Origin: Anaerolineales bacterium
Lineage (GTDB): Bacteria; Chloroflexota; Anaerolineae; Anaerolineales; UBA11858
NCBI GenBank assembly: GCA_016785015.1
Contig: JADHTJ010000032.1
Coordinates: 1-37,110 of the forward strand
Direction: 5' to 3'
Length of the DNA: 37,110 nt
Shown here: one piece after another, positions 24,327 to 33,895 of the stretch
How positions within the stretch are numbered: the first letter of the stretch is position 1
How the letters are laid out: each line of letters opens with the position of its first letter
Notes under the pieces: model-generated
The model's database searches: none
What the model was told of the DNA's origin: nothing
Seen by the model: only the letters and a program-made list of their open reading frames with translations
Made by a program: the position numbers and the translations under genes

Positions 24327-27047
24327 ATGACAACACTTAATAATATTTTTAGTGGTATTTTTCGGAAGTTTCCATTTCGTCAGGACTTAGGGCTTAAGTT
24401 AATGGCCCTATATATTCTCTTTGTTGTGCCAGTGGCTATCGCGGCACTATTAATCGCGAATAACACACAACATCAACTTGAGGAGAGCATTCAGGCTGCA
24501 GATTTGGCGCTGGCGCGATCCATTGCGCAAGAAACAGACGAAAATATGCGCAACGCCATGAGAGCTGCGCGTGAGCTAGGTTCTTTTGATGGGGTTAAAG
24601 AAATAGATACCGAAGCGATGCGTTCTCTCTTTGAAACCATCATGAGTGCTCGTCCGGATGTCAACCTTGTCTACCGACTGAACCAACAAGGGTTCATGAT
24701 TTACCACTTCCCCGAAGGTCCTCGTACAACCGTAGGTGATGATTTCTCATTCCGAGATTATTTTCAGCGCGCGTTGATCACCACTAATCCGCTGATCTCC
24801 AAAGGACGAATCTCCCCAACCACTCAGCAGCCAGTGGCCACAGCGGTTATGCCGCTTTGGAACACTATGGGAGAATTCCTTGGCGTAGTGGCTACCAACA
24901 TAAAACTTGAGGCGCTCAGCCAGACCCTGGTAAAAATATCCCAGGAATATGATCCAGAAGAGGGCTTTGAAGTTTTCATCATCGATGGGAGTCGACAGAT
25001 CATTGCGCATTCAGACCCCGAAAAATTACTCGGCATAGTACCAGATAGCCAATCATTTATTACGGACCCATTACTCCTTGGGCGTGTTGATACTGTAATC
25101 GGCTTAGATGAGCAGGGCGTGGAGCGGCTCTATAGCTTTGTCCCAGTTTCAGGTGCAGGCTGGGGAGTGATCGTCAGCCGCCCATCGGCAAAAGCTTTCG
25201 AAACTCCGCGTACTTTCTTCCAGGGCATCTTGATCGTTCTGCTCATATTTGTCGTTGTTGGGATGTCTTATTGGTGGGGTTTGTCCCGGATGATCATCCA
25301 ACCCCTGGGCAATTTGGCAGCATACAGCCGCATCATTGGTGAGGATGAGCAGGCGACCGACGAGCAATTTGAAATATTCAGAGAATTAGCAAATCGCCCT
25401 GATCAGGTAGGGAACTTGACTCGCAGCCTTATGGGTATGGAAAGGGATATCGAGGCACGCTTGAAAGAACTTTCGACTCTCTTGGAAACCAGTGCCGCAG
25501 TCGTTTCAACCCTCGATCCACAAATGGTATTGAACCGTATTTTGCGACAGGTCGAGCGCCTACTTGATGTCAAGATGAGCGCCATCGTCGCTCTTGATGA
25601 ACAAAATGGGGTTTTCCGAGTTCAGGCCAGTCGCGGACTTTCAAACACGTATGTTGAACAAATTTCAATTGACCCCAGCGAGCCTCAGTCAGTCACCATC
25701 ACCGCGTTGCGCAGCGGGCAACCTACGCAGGTCAGTGATACTGAGACAAGTGATGCAAAACAACGTAACGAAGGCCGAGAAGAGGGATATCGTTCTCTAT
25801 TGGCAATCCCACTCAATACGCAATACGCGCCTCCCTCAGCACTGATCGTTCTGCGTCCAGAACCACACATATTTACTGATCAAGAAATCGATTTGCTTTC
25901 TAGCTTTGCAAATCATGCCGCGATGGCTATTGAAAATGCCGCTCTGTATGCTCGCAGCGATATGCAGTTGCAAAAACAAACTCGACGGCTCGAGGCATTA
26001 ATTCAATCCCTCAAAGATGGGCTTATACTTGAAGGACCTGATGGCAATGTGGTTTATGCTAACCGGCGCATCAGCATCCTAACAGGGTTATCCGCAGAAA
26101 AAATTACCGGTGCAAAAGTGGATGCTGTTCTTGACCGGTTGAGTGAAAAATCTGATGATCCACAACGTACTAAAGAGATCATTCATATGGCCATGGAAAG
26201 ACAAGATGAACAGGGAGCAGAAATCTTGCTGCCGCACCAGGGACGCAATCTCTGGCTAAGATTGCATAGCTTTAGCGTCACTGATGCCAACGATGTCCCA
26301 ATTGGCCAAGGGCAGCTCTTATACGATATTACTGCTGATCGAGAATTAGATCGCATGAAATCTAATTTACTTTCCACAGTTTCACACGAGCTACGCACAC
26401 CTTTGGCATCCATCAAAGGATATGCCACAACGCTGCTCGCCGATGATGTTGAGTGGGATGGCGCCGCACAGAAAGAGTTTTTATCAATTATCTCCAATGA
26501 GGCTGACCGGCTGACGATCCTGGTCAACGAGCTACTGGATCTATCTCGTCTCGAGGCTGGAAACTTAACCGTTGAACGTAGACCATGTCAACTAGATAAG
26601 ATCGTCCAGAACGCAGCCAAACGATCGAACCCTCAACCTGGTGAACGGTTACAGGTTTCCATTCCCCAAGATCTTCCTCCCCTGCATGTGGACCGCCGGC
26701 GCATAGAAGTTGTGATTAGAAATCTAATTGAGAATGCCGCCAAATATTCGGGTGATTCTTCGCCTATTATTGTCATGGCCTCCTGTGAGAATGGAGAAAT
26801 TACAGTCACAATAGAAGATTCTGGCCCTGGGATTCCTGAGGAAGAAGGGAAACGCATCTTTGAAAGTTTTTACCGCATCGATAATGGCTTATCACGCAAA
26901 ACTTCCGGTGCTGGTCTTGGTCTTGCGATAAGCAAGGGTTTCATCCAGGCCCACGGTGGGAATATTTGGATCGAACCGCGTCAAATCGGCGCTTGCTTCG
27001 CCTTTACATTACCCCAATTCATCGACCCTGATGAGATCGAAGAATAA
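24327..27047 (+). CDS. Sensor histidine kinase (dCache-HAMP-GAF-PAS-HisKA)
   Basis: A 906-residue membrane kinase. Membrane helix 21-45; extracytoplasmic dCache-like sensor about 46-295; second helix 297-318; HAMP-like linker to about 372; GAF about 381-541; PAS about 553-672; HisKA with phospho-acceptor His687 (SHELRTP); HATPase about 788-902 with NLIENAAKY, DSGPGIP and GAGLGLAIS boxes. dCache domains usually bind small molecules such as amino acids. Its partner regulator starts 5 bases after the stop. A TAGACT box (24315-24320) exactly six bases before the ATG, with TTGGAA 16 bp upstream, hints at a leaderless start. An amino acid importer operon follows, a plausible target or ligand source (inference). 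Confidence 0.92.
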   Translation: MTTLNNIFSGIFRKFPFRQDLGLKLMALYILFVVPVAIAALLIANNTQHQLEESIQAADLALARSIAQETDENMRNAMRAARELGSFDGVKEIDTEAMRSLFETIMSARPDVNLVYRLNQQGFMIYHFPEGPRTTVGDDFSFRDYFQRALITTNPLISKGRISPTTQQPVATAVMPLWNTMGEFLGVVATNIKLEALSQTLVKISQEYDPEEGFEVFIIDGSRQIIAHSDPEKLLGIVPDSQSFITDPLLLGRVDTVIGLDEQGVERLYSFVPVSGAGWGVIVSRPSAKAFETPRTFFQGILIVLLIFVVVGMSYWWGLSRMIIQPLGNLAAYSRIIGEDEQATDEQFEIFRELANRPDQVGNLTRSLMGMERDIEARLKELSTLLETSAAVVSTLDPQMVLNRILRQVERLLDVKMSAIVALDEQNGVFRVQASRGLSNTYVEQISIDPSEPQSVTITALRSGQPTQVSDTETSDAKQRNEGREEGYRSLLAIPLNTQYAPPSALIVLRPEPHIFTDQEIDLLSSFANHAAMAIENAALYARSDMQLQKQTRRLEALIQSLKDGLILEGPDGNVVYANRRISILTGLSAEKITGAKVDAVLDRLSEKSDDPQRTKEIIHMAMERQDEQGAEILLPHQGRNLWLRLHSFSVTDANDVPIGQGQLLYDITADRELDRMKSNLLSTVSHELRTPLASIKGYATTLLADDVEWDGAAQKEFLSIISNEADRLTILVNELLDLSRLEAGNLTVERRPCQLDKIVQNAAKRSNPQPGERLQVSIPQDLPPLHVDRRRIEVVIRNLIENAAKYSGDSSPIIVMASCENGEITVTIEDSGPGIPEEEGKRIFESFYRIDNGLSRKTSGAGLGLAISKGFIQAHGGNIWIEPRQIGACFAFTLPQFIDPDEIEE

Positions 27048-27052
27048 CAAAC

Positions 27053-27763
27053 ATGCCAAATCCCTTAGTTTTAGTTGTAGATGATGAAAAAACGCTGCGC
27101 GATTTCGTTCGCCGCAACCTGGAAGTGCGCGGCTACGATGTGCTCAATGCTTCCAATGGATTAGAAGCTCTCGCTGTATTTAATACTCAAAATGTCGATC
27201 TAGTGATTTTAGATTTGATGATGCCGCGCATGGACGGCCTGGAAACGACGCGGCGCATTCGCCAACGCTCAATGGTACCGATCATCATTCTAACAGCCTT
27301 GGATGTAGAGAGCGACAAAATTAAAGCGTTTGATTGGGGTGCTGATGATTACTTGACCAAACCCTTTGGCGTTGGTGAACTCCTAGCGAGAGTCAAAGCT
27401 GTACTTCGAAGATCGCGCTGGACTGAGCCACCTACTCGCCATGGAAAACTGATTCACGGGGATATCTCAGTTAATCTTGAGAGACATGAACTTATTGTAC
27501 GAGAGAAAGTAATAAAACTCACACCAACAGAGTTCAATCTGCTCGTTTACTTGATGGAACACTCTGGCAAAGTTCTTCCCCATTCAGCTATCCTTAAAAA
27601 TGTTTGGGGTCCAGAGTATGGCGAAGAGACAGAGTATCTGAGGGTTTATATTGGGCACTTGCGACATAAAATCGAGTTGGACGCATCCAAACCAGAATAC
27701 TTGATGACTGAACGGGGAATCGGATATCGCTTTGAGCCACCTGTACAGACTTTAGGTAAGTAA
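27053..27763 (+). CDS. OmpR family response regulator
   Basis: A 236-residue regulator. Receiver domain 1-120 with the acidic pair Asp10/Asp11, phospho-acceptor Asp54 (VILDLMMP) and Lys104 (LTKPFG). Winged-helix Trans_reg_C domain about 135-230 (LTPTEFNLLVYLMEHSGKVL, YLRVYIGHLRHKIE). Paired with the adjacent kinase. Targets unknown; the importer operon 320 bases downstream is the nearest candidate. Confidence 0.95.
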   Translation: MPNPLVLVVDDEKTLRDFVRRNLEVRGYDVLNASNGLEALAVFNTQNVDLVILDLMMPRMDGLETTRRIRQRSMVPIIILTALDVESDKIKAFDWGADDYLTKPFGVGELLARVKAVLRRSRWTEPPTRHGKLIHGDISVNLERHELIVREKVIKLTPTEFNLLVYLMEHSGKVLPHSAILKNVWGPEYGEETEYLRVYIGHLRHKIELDASKPEYLMTERGIGYRFEPPVQTLGK

Positions 27764-28082
27764 CATCCAAATATTGACCGAGATGCCCATGGGTTCGCCC
27801 AAGAAATTCACCGCGTCACTTATGTATTTTACTTATGCTTTCCGCATTGTGAAATAAGCCACATTTATGGTTTTTTTAGATTTTTACTCCTTTTTTTATT
27901 TTTTATTTGCAAATTATTTTTATACTCATCGAGCAGTTTTGCTACAAGACTCATTGTTGCTGCAGTGTTCAAAGGTACCAAACGCATAGTTTGTAAAGGA
28001 GGTGTTGGGAATTTTGATACTGTTGAATTCGGTGACCCATGCCCATTAATTGTTGTTATCAAATATTACTTTGGAGGTATCC
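27764..28082. promoter_or_regulatory. Long leader/promoter region of the importer operon
   Basis: No gene. An imperfect hairpin (CTTAT...ATAAG, about 27833-27857) followed by a T-run near 27870 may end the kinase-regulator transcript. T-rich tracts fill 27869-27915. A weak promoter, TTGTAA (27991-27996) and GATACT (28016-28021) with 19-bp spacing, lies before the GGAGG (28074) of the binding-protein gene. I recognise no riboswitch. Confidence 0.35.
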
Positions 28083-29426
28083 ATGAAACGCTCGTTTGCA
28101 GTTTTATTTTCTCTGATTTTTGTTTTAACGCTCATATTGTCGGCTTGTCAACCAGCGCCGGCCGAAGCGCCAGCAGAAGAACCCGCCGTTGAAGAGGTGA
28201 TGGAAGAAGAAGCTGTGGCCGAAGAGCCTGCAGAAGAAATGGCCGAAGAGGTCACGCTAGTAATTGGCTTCACATCATCGATTACCGGTAAACAAGAAGT
28301 TTCATCAAAACGCCAGGTGAATGGCTTAACGCTTTGGATGGATCAGGTTAATGAGGCTGGTGGTTTCACCTTGAGTGACGGTACTGTCGTCAAATTTGCA
28401 GCCCAAACCTACGACGATGAATCCAACACCGAGCGCGTACAGGAGCTATATACGCGGCTGATCGCCGAAGACAATGCTGATTTCTTAATCAGCCCTTATT
28501 CTTCTGGTCTAACATCTGCTGCTTCTATCGTTGCAGAACAGAACGGTAAAATAATGATCACAACTGGTGCAGCCGATGACGATGCCTACAAGACAGGTAA
28601 TACCAGTCTATTCCAACTCTACACACCTGGCAGCCTTTATATGTCCAGTACGGTTGACATGCTCAAAGAACTGGATCCTGATGCCAAAGTTGCCATCGTA
28701 TATGAAGCCGTCAAATTCGCTACTGGTGTAGCCCAAGGAATCGTGCCCTATCTTGAAGCCAATGGTTTTGAGGTCGTCTTGGAAGAGGGCTATGATACTG
28801 ATACAGCAGACTTTGGTCCGATCGTAAATAAGATTGCTGGATCTGGAGCAACTGTTCTTCTCGGTGGAGGCCATTATCCTGACGGCACCGCCTTGGCCCG
28901 CGCGCTCTACGAGCGCAATATCGGCCTGAAATTCGCATACTTATTGGTAGCCCCTGCCGATACAAAATTCCCCGAACTGGGCGATGCGGCTCTCGGAATT
29001 GCAGTTTCCAGCCAATGGGAACTCGCAGCCACACACACCGAAGCTGAAGCTGGAAATATGGGTGTGGAATGGTTCGGACCTACAGGTGAAGAATTTGCCT
29101 CTGCATATGAAGCCGCTTATGGAGATCCCCCAACTTATCACGTCGCCGGAGGCTATACGGCTGGTCTCGTGTTGCAGAAGGCCATCATGGACGCTGATTC
29201 TGTCGATACAGATGCTGTCAAAGCCGCATTGAATGCAATGAACTTGATGACATTCTTTGGCGGAACCCAATTTGATTCATCAGAAGAAGCTCATGGCTTG
29301 CAAACGGCCCACAAAATGGTTGTTGCGCAATGGCAGTTGAATGCTGATGGCGAACTGGAACGTGTCATCGTCGCCCCCGCTGACGTTGCGACAGCAGACC
29401 CACTTTATCCAATTCCAACTCGATAA
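28083..29426 (+). CDS. Branched-chain amino acid-type ABC substrate-binding lipoprotein
   Basis: A 447-residue lipoprotein from the ATG at 28083 (GGAGG site). The signal ends LILSAC, and an Ala/Glu/Pro-rich acidic linker (about 22-58) leads to a type I periplasmic-binding (Peripla_BP_6, LivJ/AmiC) fold starting VTLVIGFTSSITG. It captures a ligand outside the cell for the permease genes that follow. Leucine/isoleucine/valine is the family default, but amides, urea or aromatics are possible. First gene of the liv-type operon. A hairpin separates it from the permeases. Confidence 0.93.
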   Translation: MKRSFAVLFSLIFVLTLILSACQPAPAEAPAEEPAVEEVMEEEAVAEEPAEEMAEEVTLVIGFTSSITGKQEVSSKRQVNGLTLWMDQVNEAGGFTLSDGTVVKFAAQTYDDESNTERVQELYTRLIAEDNADFLISPYSSGLTSAASIVAEQNGKIMITTGAADDDAYKTGNTSLFQLYTPGSLYMSSTVDMLKELDPDAKVAIVYEAVKFATGVAQGIVPYLEANGFEVVLEEGYDTDTADFGPIVNKIAGSGATVLLGGGHYPDGTALARALYERNIGLKFAYLLVAPADTKFPELGDAALGIAVSSQWELAATHTEAEAGNMGVEWFGPTGEEFASAYEAAYGDPPTYHVAGGYTAGLVLQKAIMDADSVDTDAVKAALNAMNLMTFFGGTQFDSSEEAHGLQTAHKMVVAQWQLNADGELERVIVAPADVATADPLYPIPTR

Positions 29427-29445
29427 CCAGATCACGACTATCGAA

Positions 29446-29477
29446 CATCCCCTCAGAGAAATTTTCCTGAGGGGATG
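29446..29477 (+). promoter_or_regulatory. Intercistronic hairpin after the binding-protein gene
   Basis: CATCCCCTCAG (29446-29456) pairs perfectly with CTGAGGGGATG (29467-29477), with a 10-base loop. No T tract follows. It is probably an mRNA-stabilising or partial-attenuation hairpin that keeps the binding protein more abundant than the permease subunits (inference from similar ABC operons). Confidence 0.65.
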
Positions 29478-29512
29478 TAACCAATCCTACAACTAAACTA
29501 TTGGGAGATATT

Positions 29513-30379
29513 ATGCAACAAATCAGCCTGCTCCTAACATCCCTCCCTGATGGCATTTTGCTTGGGTTCGTCTATGGCGTGGCAGCGATGGGGTTGACAT
29601 TGATCTGGGGCGTGATGGATGTCATCAACTTATCGCACGGTCCCATCATCGCCTTAGGGATGTTCGGGACTTTCTTTCTATTCATTCGATCGGGCATCAA
29701 TCCATATTTGGGTTTGATACCCATCGCAATCGTTGGTCTGCTCTTAGGGGTGGTGATCTATTTTGTTGCAGTTCATAGAGTCATCAACGCCCCACACCTA
29801 TCCTCTTTGTTGGCAACATTTTCGGTAAACATGATCATTATTGGTATCGGGACAGCCGTAGTCACGACCTCACCCTATAATGTTGATTTCAATATGGGCA
29901 GCTTCCAACTTGGCTCAACGACAGTGCTGGGCACACGCCTGATCGCAGCGTTGATCGCAATTTTAGTTACTGGCGGACTATATTTGTTTCTTTTCCGAAC
30001 CCGCCCAGGGAAATATATCCGCGCAGTGACCAACAATCGCTCTGCAGCAGAATTGATGGGAATCCCGTCAACACGAATTTTGGCGCTCAGTTTTGGGCTT
30101 GGAACAATGCTTGCTGCCGTCTCGGGCGCCTTGATATCCACCTTTTTCCCATTCAGCATCCTTGCCGGTGGTAGCTATGAATTAAAGAGCTTCGTCATTG
30201 GCGTTTTGGGAGGGCTGGGCAACCCGATTGGTGCTCTGTTTGGAGGGTTGATCCTCGGTGTTCTCGAAGGTGCGATCCCAGCATTTTTAGAGACTTCTTG
30301 GGTCCCGGTAATTGAATTTGGCCTGTTCGTTGTCATCTTGCTTGTTCGACCAAACGGTCTCTTTGGAGCAAAACAATGA
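29513..30379 (+). CDS. livH: Branched-chain amino acid ABC transporter permease LivH
   Basis: A 288-residue integral membrane subunit with a GGGAG site before the ATG at 29513. Family motifs: GFVYGVAAMGLTLIWGVMDVINLSHG at the N-terminus, the EAA-like cytoplasmic loop (NNRSAAELMGIPSTRILALSFGLG) and GGLGNPIGALFGGLILG. It pairs with LivM. The stop overlaps the livM start by 4 bases. Confidence 0.95.
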   Translation: MQQISLLLTSLPDGILLGFVYGVAAMGLTLIWGVMDVINLSHGPIIALGMFGTFFLFIRSGINPYLGLIPIAIVGLLLGVVIYFVAVHRVINAPHLSSLLATFSVNMIIIGIGTAVVTTSPYNVDFNMGSFQLGSTTVLGTRLIAALIAILVTGGLYLFLFRTRPGKYIRAVTNNRSAAELMGIPSTRILALSFGLGTMLAAVSGALISTFFPFSILAGGSYELKSFVIGVLGGLGNPIGALFGGLILGVLEGAIPAFLETSWVPVIEFGLFVVILLVRPNGLFGAKQ

Positions 30380-31347
30380 AAAACTGGCGAAACCATCTTG
30401 GTCTACTTTTGCCGATGCTGGTTGTAATTGGGTTTTCCCTTTGGCCAGTTATCACAGGAAATATATCAACCCGGGAAAGTGCATTTACAATCCTCAAAGC
30501 GATTGCGCTTGCCTCCAGTTTGAATATACTGCTAGGTTACACGGGCTACGTTAGCTTTGGCCACATCGTATTTTATGGATTTGGCGGCTACATTGGCCTT
30601 TACTTTGTCAACCAACAGGATTGGTCAATATGGGCTGGGATGCTGGTTGGTGGAATTTCTGCCGGCATACTGGCCTTTCTATTGGGAAAGGCGATCCTGC
30701 GGTTGCGCGGCGCTTATTTCGCCCTGGCAACAATCGGCATCAACGAAGCTATGAAAGCCTTATTCAACAATCTAGATCTGTTCGGCGGTCCGATTGGCAT
30801 GGTGCTAAACTTTTCAGTCTATAAGGCTTACGGAGGTGCAGCCAAAGCGCTGGGAATGGCTTTTTATATTATGGCTGGGCTGACGATCATTGCCCTTATC
30901 ATCAGTCATCTCGTTCGCACCTCAAAGTTTGGCTTGGGCTTGCTGGCCATACGTGAAGACGAAGACGCAGCAGAAGTTATGGGAGTAGTGGCCCCAGACA
31001 CAAAAACTTGGGCATACGTTCTTTCAGCCATCATTCCTGGTATGGTCGGAGTGCTGTTCTTCTTCAAAAATGGGAATGTAGAACCGCATGTTGCATTCCC
31101 GTTGCATTCATCTATTGAGTTACTGGTTATGGTAATGCTGGGTGGTCAAGGCACTGTGCTTGGACCCATTTTGGGAGCATTTGCCTATCAGGGTATGCGC
31201 GGGTATTTTGTCACCAGTGAGTTCTTCAAAGACATTCAGCTTTCTGTTTCCGGTGTATTGTTATTGCTCATTGTCTTATTCATACCGGCGGGTGCTGTAG
31301 GTTGGCTTCGTCAAAAATTCCCAACGCTCCGGAGGGTACTGCAATGA
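30376..31347 (+). CDS. livM: Branched-chain amino acid ABC transporter permease LivM
   Basis: A 323-residue second permease subunit. Motifs: ALASSLNILLGYTGYVSFGHIVFYGFGGYIG, RGAYFALATIGINEA and the EAA-like loop (GLLAIREDEDAAEVMGV). It is translationally coupled on both sides by ATGA overlaps with livH and livG. Confidence 0.95.
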   Translation: MKNWRNHLGLLLPMLVVIGFSLWPVITGNISTRESAFTILKAIALASSLNILLGYTGYVSFGHIVFYGFGGYIGLYFVNQQDWSIWAGMLVGGISAGILAFLLGKAILRLRGAYFALATIGINEAMKALFNNLDLFGGPIGMVLNFSVYKAYGGAAKALGMAFYIMAGLTIIALIISHLVRTSKFGLGLLAIREDEDAAEVMGVVAPDTKTWAYVLSAIIPGMVGVLFFFKNGNVEPHVAFPLHSSIELLVMVMLGGQGTVLGPILGAFAYQGMRGYFVTSEFFKDIQLSVSGVLLLLIVLFIPAGAVGWLRQKFPTLRRVLQ

Positions 31348-32102
31348 CATCATTACTTCAAGTCAAGGGCGTATCGAAATTCTTCGGTGGATTGCAGGCA
31401 TTGAATGATGTCACCTTCGAACTACCTGAAGGGCAGATTCTAGGACTGATCGGGCCCAATGGTGCCGGAAAGACGACACTCTTCAACGTGATCAACGGCG
31501 TTTACCCCGCTACTGAAGGGCAGGTAATCTTCAAAGATCAGGATGTCACCGAGGCAAAAACCTATGAAATGGCAAAATTAGGCTTGGCCAGAACCCATCA
31601 GATCGTCAAGCCGCTAAATGAACTGACTGTGATCGAAAATGTCGTTGTAGGTGCCTGTTTCGGAAGACAAGGCTATAGTCTGAGAAAAGCGACTCCCGTC
31701 GCCGAAGAAGTATTAAACTTCGTCGGCATCGCAGATCGCTCTGACCAACTGGCATCCAGCCTCAACGTAGCTCAGAAAAAACGTCTCGAAATGGCCCGTG
31801 CTCTGGCTGCTCAGCCGCATCTCTTGCTTTTAGACGAGGTGCTCGCAGGATTGAATCAATCGGAAATCGCCGAAATGGTCGAAACTGTGCGAAAAATTCG
31901 CGATAAGGGCATCACCATCATTATGATTGAGCATGTTATGGAAGCTGTAATGAACGTATCAGATCGTATGATCGTGCTCAATTTTGGTGCTCAAATCGCT
32001 GAAGGAAATCCCGATGAAATAAGAAATAATCCTCGAGTGATCGAGGCCTATTTAGGTGATCCTAAACTGGCTCAAAAGTTGATGCAAAAGGCACAGGAGT
32101 AG
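31344..32102 (+). CDS. livG: Branched-chain amino acid ABC transporter ATPase LivG
   Basis: A 252-residue ATPase from the ATG at 31344 (GGAGGG upstream; 4-base overlap with livM). Walker [11 protein letters not shown], Walker B LLLLDEV followed by LAGLN, and switch His in MIEHVMEAV. The ABC signature, usually LSYGQ in LivG, reads LNVAQ here, with [10 protein letters not shown] after it. Such variants occur in part of this family, so it is probably active. It pairs with LivF. Confidence 0.94.
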   Translation: MTSLLQVKGVSKFFGGLQALNDVTFELPEGQILGLIGPNGAGKTTLFNVINGVYPATEGQVIFKDQDVTEAKTYEMAKLGLARTHQIVKPLNELTVIENVVVGACFGRQGYSLRKATPVAEEVLNFVGIADRSDQLASSLNVAQKKRLEMARALAAQPHLLLLDEVLAGLNQSEIAEMVETVRKIRDKGITIIMIEHVMEAVMNVSDRMIVLNFGAQIAEGNPDEIRNNPRVIEAYLGDPKLAQKLMQKAQE

Positions 32103-32112
32103 AGGTGGATCG

Positions 32113-32823
32113 ATGGCAATTCTCGAAATTAAAGACGTAACATCTGGCTACGGAGAAGTACAAATTCTTTGGGGAGCATCGATAGCCCTCGAAAAAGGGA
32201 AAATGACATCCCTAGTTGGCGCTAACGGCGCTGGAAAAACAACCATGCTGCGTGCGATCATGGGCTTGCTCAAACCTTGGAGCGGAACTGTTTGGTTCGA
32301 TGGTGAAGATGTCAGTAAACTTTCCGCTCACAAAAAAGCGGAGCGAGGCCTTGTGTTGGTTCCAGAAGGTCGGCAGTTATTTACCGATATGAGTGTTGAA
32401 GAAAATTTGGAAATGGGTGCAACTCCAGTTCGCTCTCGCCCGCACATAGATGAAAATTACAAATTAATCTATGAGATGTTCCCTCGTCTCGAGGAACGCA
32501 AAAACCAGAAAGCCGGGACACTTAGCGGCGGCGAACAGCAGATGCTCGCTGTAGCCCGCGGCATCATGGGATCGCCCGTTGTACTGATGATGGATGAACT
32601 TTCCCTTGGACTGGCACCTGTCCTTGTACTGGATCTATTCGAAGGTCTTGGGCGCCTGAAAGATGCCGGCATCACTATGCTTCTCGTAGAACAGAATGTG
32701 CAAATGGCGTTGGCCGTAAGTGATTATGCATATGTCCTCGCTCACGGCAAAATTGAACTGCATGGCTCTGCCAGGGAACTGATCAACAACGAACACGTTC
32801 AAGCAGCCTATCTCGGGGCGTAA
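32113..32823 (+). CDS. livF: Branched-chain amino acid ABC transporter ATPase LivF
   Basis: A 236-residue ATPase with Walker A GANGAGKTTM, a canonical LSGGEQQMLAVARG signature, Walker B VLMMDEL, and family-typical LVPEGRQLFTDMSVEENL. It completes the five-gene importer, and a strong terminator follows. Confidence 0.96.
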   Translation: MAILEIKDVTSGYGEVQILWGASIALEKGKMTSLVGANGAGKTTMLRAIMGLLKPWSGTVWFDGEDVSKLSAHKKAERGLVLVPEGRQLFTDMSVEENLEMGATPVRSRPHIDENYKLIYEMFPRLEERKNQKAGTLSGGEQQMLAVARGIMGSPVVLMMDELSLGLAPVLVLDLFEGLGRLKDAGITMLLVEQNVQMALAVSDYAYVLAHGKIELHGSARELINNEHVQAAYLGA

Positions 32824-32848
32824 ATTTAAAAAGGATCTCAATCTCATG

Positions 32849-32880
32849 GGGCCATCAGTGTGATGGCCCTTTTTATTTTC
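32849..32880 (+). terminator. Terminator of the importer operon
   Basis: GGGCCATCA (32849-32857), three-base loop, TGATGGCCC (32861-32869), then TTTTTATTTTC: a textbook intrinsic terminator. Confidence 0.92.
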
Positions 32881-32975
32881 TATCTTCACAAATGGTAAAA
32901 GCCCATCCGCGATGGCGGCAAGGGGAAATATCAACGCGGCTACCCTCAATATCCACATAAAAAACCTGGTAATCC

Positions 32976-33004
32976 CTGACGATGGCAACGAAATGGCTTA
33001 TACT
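32976..33004 (+). promoter_or_regulatory. Promoter of the CBS/ACT gene
   Basis: CTGACG (32976-32981) and TATACT (32999-33004) at 17-bp spacing, followed by a leader with AGGAGG before the ATG at 33034. Confidence 0.5.
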
Positions 33005-33033
33005 AGAGAGGAATTCTGCTCCAGGAGGCTCTC

Positions 33034-33681
33034 ATGTTAGTTGGCGATCGAATGTCCCATCCTGTAATCACAATCTCTGCCGATTTGCCCATCATCGAGG
33101 CAGTTAACTTGATGCGGCGCGAACACATCCGCCGTACACCGGTGATCAAAGACGGAAAACTCGTCGGCATTGTCTCCGATCAAGATCTGCTCAATGCATC
33201 CCCCTCACCTGCAACCTCACTGAGTATCTGGGAGATGAATTATCTATTGAGCAAGATCACCGTTGAAGATGTGATGACCAGCGAGGTGCTCACCATCGAA
33301 ACTGATTGCCCCATTGAGGAAGCCGCCCGCATCATGGTTGACAACAAAATCGGCGGGCTGCCCGTGATGAAGGATGATCGTGTAGTGGGTGTAATCACCG
33401 AAACTGATATCTTCAAGGTATTCCTGGAATTGATGGGCGCGCGCGATCTCGGGGTACGCATCACCGCCCTAATTCCTGAGAAGTTGGGACAGTTGGCCGC
33501 CTTGACAAAAGCTGTCACTGAAGCCGGGGGCAACTTCATTTCCTTTGGAGTGACAGCTGGCGATGACCCCGCCAACAGCAAAGTGACCTTCAAAGTCAAT
33601 GAAATCGACGAGGCCAAGGTGAGCGATGCCATCCAACCCTTCGTCGAAAAGATCGAGGATATTCGCACGAGTAGTGAGTGA
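33034..33681 (+). CDS. CBS domain pair plus ACT domain protein
   Basis: A 215-residue soluble protein with CBS 1 at about 1-60 (MSHPVITISADLPIIEAVNLM, GIVSDQDLL), CBS 2 at about 75-132 (VMTSEVLTIETDCPIEEAARIM, GVITETDIF) and an ACT-like domain at about 140-205 (GQLAALTKAVTEAGGNFIS). This is the AcuB-like arrangement: CBS pairs bind adenosine nucleotides and ACT domains bind amino acids. Role unknown. A promoter and terminator of its own suggest it is monocistronic. Confidence 0.9.
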   Translation: MLVGDRMSHPVITISADLPIIEAVNLMRREHIRRTPVIKDGKLVGIVSDQDLLNASPSPATSLSIWEMNYLLSKITVEDVMTSEVLTIETDCPIEEAARIMVDNKIGGLPVMKDDRVVGVITETDIFKVFLELMGARDLGVRITALIPEKLGQLAALTKAVTEAGGNFISFGVTAGDDPANSKVTFKVNEIDEAKVSDAIQPFVEKIEDIRTSSE

Positions 33682-33804
33682 TGCTGTCATTTCGAACTGC
33701 ACTGTTTACGGCGAGAAATTCCTAAAATCTTGTCAGGAAAAAAATCCACAGAGACCTTTCAACCCCTCCGTGGTTTCAGAGTAACAATTCCATTTTTTTT
33801 CAAT

Positions 33805-33836
33805 GCGACCCCGTTCGGGGTCGCTTACATTTTTCA
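33805..33836 (+). terminator. Hairpin after the CBS/ACT gene
   Basis: GCGACCCC (33805-33812), GTTC loop, GGGGTCGC (33817-33824), then TTACATTTTTC. It is 123 bases past the stop and the T tract is interrupted, so termination is likely but not certain. Confidence 0.5.
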
Positions 33837-33880
33837 GTCTCAAAATTCGAACATCCGTTCCATAACCACACCACCTACAG

Positions 33881-33895
33881 TATAATTCGGGCATG
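33881..33895 (+). promoter_or_regulatory. Probable leaderless promoter of the dinG gene
   Basis: TATAAT (33881-33886), six bases, then ATG (33893). No ribosome-binding site fits in the gap. The geometry is the same as at udk. Confidence 0.6.

Noticed and set aside
27764-28082. Riboswitch before the amino acid importer operon
   Set aside because: The region is long, but I could not identify any conserved riboswitch core; only AT-rich tracts and weak stems.
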